Assembly (NCBI GenBank): GCA_947561715.1
Contig: OX387199.1
Location: 11,661,001-11,725,000 of the forward strand
DNA length: 64,000 nt
DNA from: Ascidia mentula
Taxonomy: Eukaryota > Chordata > Ascidiacea > Phlebobranchia > Ascidiidae
Reading direction: 5' to 3'
The notes beneath the pieces were generated by a model that was not told where the DNA came from, ran no database searches, and saw only the letters and a program-made list of their open reading frames with translations. Positions 12,084-22,509 of this stretch are shown in pieces; the first letter of the stretch is position 1; each line of letters opens with the position of its first letter. The position numbers and the translations under genes were made by a program.

Positions 12084-13231
12084 CAATGCCTAGACTCAAT
12101 GCCTACAATGCTTACGATGCCTAGACTCTATGCGTACAATGCCTACGATGCCTACGATGCCTACGATGCCTACGATGCCTACGATGCCTACGATGCCTAC
12201 GATGCCTACGATGCCTACGATGCCTACGATGCCTACGATGCCTACGATGCCTACGATGCCTACGATGCCTACGATGCCTACGATGCCTACGATGCCTACG
12301 ATGCCTACGATGCCTACGATGCCTACGATGCCTACGATGCCTACGATGCCTACGATGCCTACGATGCCTACGATGCCTACGATGCCTACGATGCCTACGA
12401 TGCCTACGATGCCTACGATGCCTACGATGCCTACGATGCCTACGATGCCTACGATGCCTACGATGCTTACAATGCCTAGGCTCAATGCCTACGATGCCTA
12501 CGATGCCTACGATGCCTACGATGCCTACGATGCCTACGATGCCTACGATGCCTACGATGCCTACGATGCCTACGATGCCTACGATGCCTACGATGCCTAC
12601 GATGCCTACGATGCCTACGATGCCTACGATGCCTACGATGCCTACGATGCCTACGATGCCTACGATGCCTACGATGCCTACGATGCCTACGATGCCTACG
12701 ATGCCTACGATGCCTACGATGCCTACGATGCCTACGATGCCTACGATGCCTACGATGCCTACGATGCCTACGATGCCTACGATGCCTACGATGCCTACGA
12801 TGCCTACGATGCCTACGATGCCTACGATGCCTACGATGCCTACGATGCCTACGATGCCTACGATGCCTACGATGCCTACGATGCCTACGATGCCTACGAT
12901 GCCTACGATGCCTACGATGCCTACGATGCCTACGATGCCTACGATGCCTACGATGCCTACGATGCCTACGATGCCTACGATGCCTACGATGCCTACGATG
13001 CCTACGATGCCTACGATGCCTACGATGCCTACGATGCCTACGATGCCTACGATGCCTACGATGCCTACGATGCCTACGATGCCTACGATGCCTACGATGC
13101 CTACGATGCCTACGATGCCTACGATGCCTACGATGCCTACGATGCCTACGATGCCTACGATGCCTACGATGCCTACGATGCCTACGATGCCTACGATGCC
13201 TACGATGCCCACGATGCCTACGATGCCTACA
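12084..13231 (-). repeat. Right satellite arm, inverted (CGATGCCTA)n
   Basis: The same 9-bp unit in reverse orientation, about 120 copies, broken once by a short variant block near 12465-12490. Its length matches the left arm within a few dozen bases, so the two could pair as a hairpin of about 1.1 kb with a 0.7-kb loop. Confidence 0.95.
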
Positions 13232-13250
13232 ATGGGTTTTTAGAGGGACC

Positions 13251-13606
13251 GAAAATATATTTCGCGCAGTCAAAATATATTTCGCGCGGTGAAAATATAT
13301 TTCGCGCAGTGCAAATATATTTCGCGCAGTCAAAATATATTTCGCGCGGTGAAAATATATTTCGCGCAGTGCAAATATATTTCGCGCAGTCAAAATATAT
13401 TTCGCGCGGTGAAAAAATATTTCGCGCAGTGCAAATATATTTCGCGATCTCGAAATATATTTTGCGCGGTGAAAATATATTTCACGCAGTCTTAAAATAT
13501 TTCGCGCAGTGAAAATATATTTCGCGCAGTCTCAAAATATTTCGCGCAGTGAAAATATATTTCGCGCTTCGTTAATATTTCGCGGTGGCACTTGTGGGCC
13601 ACCGTA
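13251..13606 (-). repeat. Outer right terminal inverted repeat and iterons
   Basis: Reads on the minus strand like the left end: tip TACGGTGGCCCACAAGTGCC, then 20-bp iterons. Here the iterons fall into a 60-bp higher order, three variants (CAGTC, CGGTG, CAGTGC spacers) cycling between AAATATATTT cores. Confidence 0.85.
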
Positions 13607-14131
13607 GTTTACTAGAGGTCGCAAAAACTATTTCTTTTTTGTCGCACAAAAATTATTGAGAACCACGCAATCTATAGAAATAGCATTAGCTCTATCTTTC
13701 GACACGTCACACAATCTATGTAAATAGAGGCATAGTATAGAGTATACTATGCTAGAAGCAACGCAATCTACCCCTGAGGTTTATAAGATGATTTGGTATG
13801 CGTAATCAAGATTTTCGAAAAATTTATGTGTTAAGCTAATGTCAACAACAATCCTCCGAAAAATACTGGCCAGCGGGATAAACTGTTTTTTTTGGCCTGC
13901 GACAAAACAAAGTTGGACCAGTAAGACGACTGTCGACAAAACTTCAAACGGACATCTTTCGCCAAAAGTTGCAGAGATTGGTACGAAATTTTAGAAAATA
14001 TTAAAATCATGACCCTAATTACGAGCTAACAGCTAAGTGTTAAAATTCTAGAAAGTGTGGCAGCTTGTGGAGCAATACAGAACAAACATGTCAATGAGCA
14101 GCGCGTTGGTTATTAGCATACTCAGCACTTA

Positions 14132-14345
14132 TATCAGTGTTTCCCAACCGGTGGTTCGCGTACCACTGGTGGTACACGTCGGCATTGCAGGTGGTACGCG
14201 AGCACCTTATAGTAATTTCGGGTATGGTTCGAATTTGAAAAATCTTAAATGATCTTAAAATATTCGTTACTTAATCCGCTTGGTTAGTTTGTATCACTCA
14301 ACCAGGTGGTACGCGTCGAAATTGTTTTACCTCAAAGTGGTACCC
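14132..14345 (+). mobile_element. hAT-type MITE remnant
   Basis: Starts CAGTGTTTCCCAACCGGTGG, the standard wording of hAT-family ends, and repeats GGTGGTACGCG inside. The far end (AAGTGGTACCCAACC) is similar but worn, and no clear 8-bp duplication can be read. Confidence 0.5.
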
Positions 14346-16523
14346 AACCACAACAAGTTTATTTGTAATTTTACTTTATACCTACAGTCTTCGTGCTGAC
14401 ATCAATATACCGCAGACCGGACGTTCAGAGTCTCTACATGAAGAGGTTTTTGCGACTGCTGCTGGTCCCAAAAGATTGGACTATATGCACTGTAAACCCT
14501 AAAGTGATGCTGTTTGACGAGAAGCTCCGCCACGATGGGTGAGGAAATGGAGGAACAGTTATCCAAACGTATAATAGGCAGCAACAAATTATTTAATAGT
14601 CAGTCCTGATAATTCAACTGCCGGGAAAAAAGCAGGATTGCGAGATGGTCAAAATACTTGACGGCCTAATTCGGCCAAGCCGCGTTTTATTACTATACCG
14701 CCAAAATTCGTCCAAACCAAGTTTCGCTATCACGCTTGTTTAGGAGTGGCCTACAGACAGCCGCATATTATCGTAAATGTATGTTAGCAGCATCCCAAGA
14801 AGGCACTTTTATCAACCAGCACTTTTCTCCGAAAATGTTGCATTTCAGATTTCTAGAGATTATATATACGTTTGCTGGCAGTATCTGTTAGCCTGTAGCG
14901 ACATAATATGTTGTAAAGATGTACCGTCGCGGGCTGTGTTAGTTTCAATGCGTGTTGCCCTTTTCTTGCGATTCTCTCACGTGTCATGTGTCACGTCATT
15001 TCGCATCATTGGATTTACTACGAATAAAGAGCAAGCACGCCACAAGCCGTATGTTTTTTTGTACAATGTTGGTAATTTGACTTGGGAAAAGTATTTGCGG
15101 AACAGGTTGTGATGAAAAAAGTATTTATTTTTTGTTTTGAAAAATACACAACTATGACGAACGTGACAACGTGATTACAAAAATCCGTTGTCAAACATTC
15201 GCTTTGTGCTCCGCGGCGACTTCTGCTGAATAGTTATTGACCTTCCAGTTTTCCGCATGCTAGTGGTACGATCGGATTAAACAAAGCTTTTTAAACGTTT
15301 TGCACAGTTTGTTTACTCCCATTGGAAAGGCCCTAATAGCAAAAGAAGCCCAATGAACACAATTTTTAGCTTTAAAACGTAGTGATTTTTATCGTCAATG
15401 CTAGGCTCCACCGAAAAAATGGGATTGCCTCCGTTTTGTCCTTTATCACACTCTGATAGGTTTCCTGGTTTATATAGGCTACAGCAGAACAACATTAAAT
15501 TTCGTTTTCCATCGCGACCGGAACAAAACTAAGGGATACGCTTCGCTTCGTAAACCGGCCTCACAGACATATCACTGATTCCAATCAACCGAACACATGC
15601 AGAGATAAATGGCACCATCATAGCGAATTTTCAACACACCATCCATGAAATTTGAACATTAGCCTATATTATTTGACATCTGGTTATTTACTTTCAAACA
15701 TCATTTAATTTGGCAAAACTATAGGGATAGCGTGATAGACAATTTTATATCTGAATTGTTTGACTATCTTGAATAATAAGACAGCATTTGCATTTGTTAA
15801 TAGGTCTTGTGTTGCGTTTGTTTATTTGTTTTTGCCTAGTTTACAACAAAATATACAATGCTGATGTGAAATTTACTGAAGACACCGGTTGTCATTTGTG
15901 GGTGTTGTACCTGACCGCATATGCCATTGTTTTGCGCTCGCGATCAAAGTCGGGTTTGGGCCTTCGGGTAGAAAGAAAAACTTCGGGCTTGCATTTATGA
16001 GCTTGTGATGCAGCTAACGGAATGACGTATTATATTGCATGACGTCAGCTGGCACGATCGACAATTACTACAACATACTTTACCAGCTTGTGAAAAATTA
16101 GGCTTGTTGCTAAAACAGTGATCTCATAACCTATTATTACGACTGATGTAATTAAGTTAGCCTATTTATTTTGGATTAATTGCTGCCACATATTTGTTTA
16201 CATAAAATGTAGAATTGTGTGAAACAAGTAAGACAGCAGTCTGACAGCAAAATATATTTTATGATGGTAAACGGGTGAAGTAGCCTAATAGATTTAAACA
16301 TGTGGAATATTAGACTATGTTTGTCTTACCAAAACTGCACCAAATCACTACTTTCAATAGCTTAAATTAAAAGTGTTGCTCGCAGTTAAGAAACTTGTTT
16401 GAGGTGCAGTATATAGCAATCGTTGTGTCTCTTATATGTTTGTCCATATAACATTTAAGCAAGAAATTTTGAATTTTGTGGAATATCTAATAAGCCTGAA
16501 GAAATATGTTGTCTTTTCTCCAC

Positions 16524-16785
16524 ATAGAAGCAAAAGAGGTAATAATATTTATTTAGACCTACAAGGTCTCGTCAGTGCAGCTGATGACTGTTGCACTTAA
16601 CTTGCTGCTACCTAGTTATTTGTGGTCAGCAAATTGTACTAATACAAAAAAAACTGTTCCTGGCTAACTTACCAACTAGTTCAGTGCAACATTTACCAGT
16701 TAAATTGATGAGGCCTCAAAAGGCTGAGACAGGGTGTGTCTTACTGTCTGCAGCTCAATGAATATTATGGCTCTTTTGCTTCTAT
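16524..16785. mobile_element. 262-bp MITE with about 27-bp inverted ends
   Basis: The left end ATAGAAGCAAAAGAGGTAAT and, on the minus strand, the right end ATAGAAGCAAAAGAGCCATA match over about 27 bases with few changes, continuing into ATATTTATT/ATATTCATT. There is no coding capacity. The flanking duplication is not clear, so the superfamily is open. Confidence 0.6.
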
Positions 16786-18102
16786 ACAATTTAGGTGACA
16801 CCTGAGCTAATATTTTGGCCATAGGTCGCATTGCTTGGTTAGTCTCTGTTGTTCAGTACCTAGTTATATGTACTCAACGGATTGTCCCACCACAGAGTGT
16901 AAGAATCTGTTTCTGACCAGCTTACCAGTTTTTATGTTAATACAAAGTTTGTAAACTCAGAGTTTTGTACTTTAACACTAGGGATTTCTCTACTGGTATT
17001 TTACATTTGATGCTGATACCCGATGCTTTTGATGCTTCAAAACTTGTAGTTGTAATAACATGTGGTTGCAGATATGTGTACATGTCTTTGTATTGTCATT
17101 TAATGCTAGTGAATTTGGCTGATTATACAAGTCAATTTTATAAGCCTTGAAGAGAGTACCAAACAGTCAATGCATGTTGTTAAAAAGTATTTTTTTTCTC
17201 TTTCCCCTGTATTGCCTTATTTTAAAACAGGAAAATTATTATCAGACAAAGGTTTGTCAACTGCGATCTCCTCATTATCACAACCAACTTATCAAAAAGT
17301 AAACACTTCAGAGGTTTTTGTGGACAACTCTGCCCAATGGAAACACAAATGCATTCCTTCAATGAATACAAAACTATAACCTTGAAAGTTGTGACTGTCA
17401 CAATATCAGCATGTTTTGCAATCTTCCCCAACTTGCCAGTCACTAGATTACAAATTGTGGCTTTCATTTAACTTTCTGCAAGCAACACATTATTTTGGTT
17501 GTTTTAACCTAAAATATTACTTTCCAGGCTTTTTGTGTCAAAAGTCATGAACAGTCCTACCATTTACTCTTTTTTCAAATACAACAGCAAATTTTTGATA
17601 AATAATGTTACTATACTGTTGACAACGTTATGATCTTTAGCATACACTAAAACACACATGCCGTTACTTCTGTCAGATTGCCTTGAAAGGTTTCAATTTT
17701 TTGTTGAGTGTACTGTTAATGAGTAATATATAGTCAAAATACTTGTTTTTGAAAAAAAAGGAATCTTTGCGAAAGCACTTAAAGGTCTAAAACAAATTTT
17801 GTAGTTTAGCAAGTGTTTAAATGATAATCAAGATAGTTTTACATTCATAAAAATATACCAAACAATTGCATAAAAAAAACACTCAGTTGCACATAGTTTA
17901 ATCCATAATTTCTGACTTAACATAATCTCGAAAGTAAAGGTTATGAATGAAAATTTACAAATCTATTTTTTCTGTTGTTCTATCGCTCTCAGCAACACAA
18001 CTTGGTTTATCATGTTGGGTATTATTAGAAGGAAACAGTTTTAGAATATTTCTGCTTATCCCATTTCTGAAAAGAGTATTTTTTTTAGTGTATTGAATAA
18101 AA

Positions 18103-21100
18103 ATGGCTGGACAAAGCATTGGTGATAGGATTGTTGCTGCCCAACACACTATAATTGGGTCAGATATGTCAAAAAGTGTTTGTAAAGCAACCACCAGTGA
18201 GGTTATGGGACCCAAAAAAAAGCATTTGGATTGTAAGAATGTTGTGTTGTTAGTGATTAAATGTTGCAATAAATATGTTTTTGCAATTCCCATAAGTTAG
18301 AAGTTTATTTGTGTAAAATTGTTTGTTTTATCTATATGTTAGTGTATCTGGAGCTACTTATTCATAATAATAAAAGCTTTAATTGTAATGTGATAATTTA
18401 GTTTTATCTGTACTTTCTTAATTAAAATAATTTCTATACAACAAAATTGTTGGTATTCACACTGAATAAAGTGGGAAGTAATTGCATGTTACTGCTGCAT
18501 ACATCCATATTCGTGATCTCATAGCAGCAAAACTATTTGAAAGTTTCACCAGTATATTTCTGGCAGATCTGAACTCCCTGACAAATGAACCAAATGTCAG
18601 CATTCCAGAGCTTGCAGACATTTTAATAGAGCGGAGCAAACAACCAAAATGGGTTATTGTTTTTAAGTCGTTGATAACTAACCACCATCTAATGTGCTAT
18701 GGAAATGAGGTAAACTAAATAATCATAAAACGAAACTATGTGCATTGTAAATTATCAAGGTCAACTGTGCAGTACTGTTAGCCTATATTGATTTTTGTAG
18801 CTTCTTGTTACTCTGCACTAATTAATATCGTTTTTTCAGAGGTATTTGCAGCACCTTGCATCACGAAACTCACTGTTTCATTTAAATCAGTTTTTAGACA
18901 GGACAGGAGTCCAAGGTAAGCATAAACTGTATTTCAAGTATACATCACACATACCTTCACTTGCAATTATTATTTAAATCTAGTTTGTGTCATCAAAGCA
19001 AAGCAGCCATGTTTAATGCCCTCGGTGTGGACTATTTTCAATAAAACATTGTTTTAACAAATAATGTAAATTATTTGAGGGCACTCTTTCAATTTAAAAT
19101 ATGAGCAGCAGTATTCCAAAAGATGTCATCGATAAATTGTGTTTTATTTTATGATATGCAATAAACCTAAATCAATTTTATCTTGAGGTTATGATATGTC
19201 AACATACATTCGAAGATATTCCAAGTATCTTAATGAAAAGGCAATTTCCTACAGATTAGTTGCCTATGATTTCACACGAGTAAAAAGAGGGTAAGAATTT
19301 GTGTCTGACAACAGATGTTCTATTGTACAAATATTACCTTTTTGTGCCAGCTAAGTTTTTCATATTGATGAAAACATAAATCAATGTGTATGTGTGTGTA
19401 CTAGAGTTTTCAAAAACATTTTTAAGTGAAAATTTAGTTTAATTAAAAAATACAAATCAGAAATATAAGTAAGCGATGGCTGACACAGTACAAGTGCTAT
19501 ATTGATCATTGATTTGAAGTGTAATACAAGTTTGCTCACATTTTTACAGAAAAACTGATGGTGTTGTAAGGCTGTTGGATACAGAGAAGTTGTTGAAAAC
19601 ACTACCAGTTATTCAGCAACAATTAGATGCCTTGTTGGAATTTGATGTAAGTTTAAGACATAGGCATTGTAAAATGTATTTGAAAATCAACAAAAAACAA
19701 AATGTGAAAACACAAAAGGCACAATACATATAAAATTTAACAAGATGACTGGACTTGCTAGGTTACTGATTTCTTGAAACTATTTGACGATTTCCATGGA
19801 TCGCTTGGTGGTCCACCCAACCCCTGGGAACCGCTGACATAGTGTCTATTTCAAAATTGACAATCATTCACAAGATTTTTGTGGTTTTTAGCATCTTCTG
19901 TGTTATTATAATTTAGTGTCAAAGTTTTTGTGAAGCAACTTACAAAAAAAGTTTGTTCTATTTATACCACCTGTACTGTCTGCAGCAAAGGAATTTAGGT
20001 CACCACAAGATAAACTGGATTGAAATCCTTCAGTTTCTTCTGTTTATGATCCATATTTTTAGTTTGTTTTTTGATGTTTTTTTAGGCAACACCTAATGAA
20101 CTTTTGAATGGGGTCATAAATGCTGCCTTTATGTTGCTTTTCAAAGACTTGATCAGGTTGTTTGCTTGCTACAATGATGGAGTGATTAACTTGCTTGGTA
20201 GGCGGGTTTAAATACTTCAGATGTTTTATTATATGTGTTTTGCTTTTTCATTAAAACACATTTATTTTCTTTTTGCTCCCACCTCCTAGTATACTTTGAT
20301 GTGTTATGTTTACTAGGCCATTTGCACCACTTAGATGTGGTTCAGTCAATAGAACAAGGTCAGAGTTATGCAAGGTGTGGATTTTAACCTAATAAGAGAA
20401 GCATTCTTGACTTTTTTAGGTTGTGGTAATTGTTTCAACAATGGACTGACAGCCACACTAGAAAACATTAGATTTTTAGCTTGTTAACTTAACTGCAACA
20501 TAAACATTTGCCATACCAGTAAAAAAAGAGCTATTTATTATAAGTATTTTCACCCAAACTCATGATCCAAAATTTAAGCATTAGCAAATTTCTTGCAAAT
20601 GATATTGTAACAAATAACATGATTTTTAGAAAAATACTTCGAAATGAAAAAGGGACAATGTAAAGAAGCACTGGATTTGTATAAAAAGTTTTTGACAAGA
20701 ATGAATAAAGTTTCAGAGCTACTGAAAGTTGCTGAGCAGGTCGGAATTGATAAAGGTGATATTCCAGATCTTACAAAGGTGAGGTAGACTTTTTGAACTA
20801 GTGCTTTATCTAAATAGCATTTTAACATAACATTTGATTTTGTGTTATGTAGGCACCAAGCAGTCTGTTGGATGCACTTGAGCAACACTTGGCTGCACTA
20901 GAAGGAAAAAAAGTTGTTGTTAAGTAAGTGTTTTTGTATTAAAGGTTGTGTCTGTAAATGTGCGATGATGAGTAATATCTGACCATTGTAGCATTCTGGA
21001 TGAGTTTTTATTTATTTTTGTGGTTATTTTAATAACTTAACTCAAGAAAAGTTTTTTTTTGTTATGACTATATCTCAAACGTTTGTGTACTTAGGCAAGC

Positions 21101-22509
21101 CACAAAAGATACTGTAATTGAAGAGTTTGGTTCCAGTATTAAAAGCAACGATGAACTTCAGCATTTGGTAAAAACAAAATAAAACTGTTATCCTGGTAAT
21201 AAAATCTTTCATCAATAGAATAGTCTGCAATAAGTCGGTTTTAAACAACTACTGGACACTTTGCAATATCAGAATGGCATTAGCACTGGTCCCAATGTTC
21301 GCCAAAATATTGACCTTTTCATTACAGAATGCAATTGAAGAGGAAGAAAAACGATTAAATGCTTTCAAAAAAAGACATGAGTTTGATGTTCAACAGCAAA
21401 CACAAGAAAACATCAATGAAACTACTAAACCGAAGGATGAACGCCATACTAATATCGATGTAGGAAAATATAGCATATTTCTGTGAATATTTTTTCTTAC
21501 CCTGTTCATACCAGTCACAAGTGATGAATTAAGTACAGGTGTGAGTTGTTATTTATTTTACAATTCTGTTTGTTACATGAAGATACTATCTAATTTTGAC
21601 CTTCTGGACTCCTCTACTTCACACCCTTCTAATCCACAACAAAACAATGGAAATTTGTTTGTCAGCAATCAGCATGCTGGTTTTCAAACAAACAACTGTA
21701 AGTATTTGTGTTTTTAAGTACATATTTCAATTTATAAGTGTTTGTTACAGATACACAAAACAGTCAAGTTGGAAATCAAAGTACTAATCTTTTCAATAAT
21801 TCTCCATTTTCCAATGTTCCTGGTAAGCAATAATAGTTTCCATAGGAATATGTTATTTTGTTAATGCTATTTTTCAGGAGACAATGCCTTTTCATCACCT
21901 GCATTATTGATGCCGACTTCATCAGTTTCACAAGCAAACCAGCAGGTTAACCCTATTAATGCTAATCAACAACCAGCAAGCAATTCAAATTTGGAATCTT
22001 CACTCGCAAATGTTATGGCAAACTTAACTGTCAGTGGCCAGAGGTATTGGACAACCTTTTCAAAGCACCAACAAATAGGCTAAAAAAGAGTTAAATTTAT
22101 TCCAGAGCTAATATGGAGTTTCAACCTAGGCCTGAAAGGAAACTAACTGGGGGTAATAGTTTTGTTCCACCTTTTACACCATTGCCAACTTACAACCCAA
22201 CAATGCACAGCTATGGCGTTCCACCAATGAACCAACAGGTTACATAAGTTAATCACACATTAGTAGAAATCAGAATTGAAGTACATGATCCATTTTGGGT
22301 TATTTTATAATAGTATGGAATGGGAGTAAATATGTATCCTAACAATCAAGTAGTGATGCAACCTGGAACTACATTCCAACAAACTCCCCAGCAAACATAT
22401 AAACCTAACAATCCGTTTGGTTCAATGGTAAGCAGTTATAAATATTACAAAACCTATTTGCATTTAAATATGTCATGGAAACTCATTAAATAAACTTTTT
22501 CAGTTTTAG
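18103..22509 (+). CDS. PICALM: Clathrin-assembly protein PICALM/AP180 (complete, 16 exons, 563 aa)
   Basis: Adaptor that binds PI(4,5)P2 through an N-terminal ANTH domain and recruits clathrin at the plasma membrane. Exons: 18103-18232, 18567-18709, 18840-18915, 19188-19290, 19550-19646, 20086-20197, 20630-20778, 20853-20923, 21095-21167, 21328-21459, 21583-21697, 21751-21822, 21878-22043, 22106-22238, 22314-22427, 22504-22509. They sum to 564 codons and all phases agree. Residues 1 to about 285 are ANTH: the lipid-binding GPKKKHLD, then [73 protein letters not shown]. The tail is disordered, with DLL (FDLLDSS) and NPF (NNPFGSM) adaptor/clathrin motifs and LANVMANL and KLTGGNSF blocks shared with vertebrate PICALM. 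The last exon codes one Phe plus stop. A polyadenylation signal AATAAA lies at 22669. The PICALM/SNAP91 split is vertebrate-specific, so this is probably the single ancestral copy. Confidence 0.95.
19778..19836 (-). mobile_element. hAT-like end fragment inside PICALM intron 5
   Basis: On the minus strand it reads CAGCGGTTCCCAGGGGTTGG followed by GTGGACCACCAAGCG, a hAT-type end. Only one end is recognisable. Confidence 0.4.

Larger units (their letters stand above)
10198..13250. mobile_element. Nested foldback element built of a 9-bp satellite
   Basis: A 3053-bp insert whose two edges are inverted copies: GGGTGCCTCTAAAA then CCATTG on the left; GGTCCCTCTAAAA then CCATTG when the right edge is read on the minus strand. 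It is flanked by GAAAATATAT at 10188-10197 and 13251-13260. Removing the insert and one copy leaves an unbroken run of the host transposon's 20-bp iterons, which supports a clean insertion with a 10-bp duplication. The target is itself repetitive, so part of that match could be chance. Inside are two opposed satellite arms and a degenerate centre. No gene is present, so any movement would need enzymes supplied in trans. The form resembles foldback elements, whose long inverted arms are also made of short tandem repeats. Confidence 0.75.
5334..13606. mobile_element. Integrase-type DNA transposon carrying a HECT ligase gene (IS3EU/Ginger-like), with a nested foldback element
   Basis: Both ends read TACGGTGGCCCACAAGTGCC inwards, and the match continues through CACCGCGAAATATTAACGA and into related 20-bp repeats for at least 150 bp. 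The element is flanked by GTTTAC at 5328-5333 and 13607-13612, a 6-bp target-site duplication. An alternative reading, with TIRs starting CTACGG and a 4-bp TTTA duplication, cannot be excluded because the bases are shared. Total length is 8273 bp, or about 5.2 kb without the nested element at 10198-13250. Contents: integrase gene (+), HECT-domain gene (-), convergent. The retrovirus-like integrase core, TIRs and absence of any reverse transcriptase, capsid or polymerase gene make this a plain cut-and-paste DNA transposon. From memory IS3EU uses a 6-bp duplication, so IS3EU is the first guess and Ginger the second. Confidence 0.85.
13607..18102. other. Intergenic stretch rich in worn hAT-like fragments
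   Basis: No supported gene. 13607-13612 is the right target duplication. 13730-13752 is a perfect 10-bp palindrome with a 3-nt loop (GCATAGTATA/TATACTATGC). 14130-14345 has two hAT-like ends (CAGTGTTTCCCAACCGGTGG and repeated GTGGTACGCG words). A MITE lies at 16524-16785. Open frames of 60-110 codons here lack motifs. The 5' flank of the PICALM gene lies at the right. Confidence 0.5.

Noticed and set aside
10198-13250. CRISPR-like or centromeric array
   Set aside because: There are no unique spacers, the unit is 9 bp, and the array is two opposed arms inside a transposon in animal DNA.
12096-13512. Matching long repeat frames in the right arm, running into the iterons
   Set aside because: Same artefact on the inverted arm. 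The continuation beyond 13231 only reads through TIR iterons.
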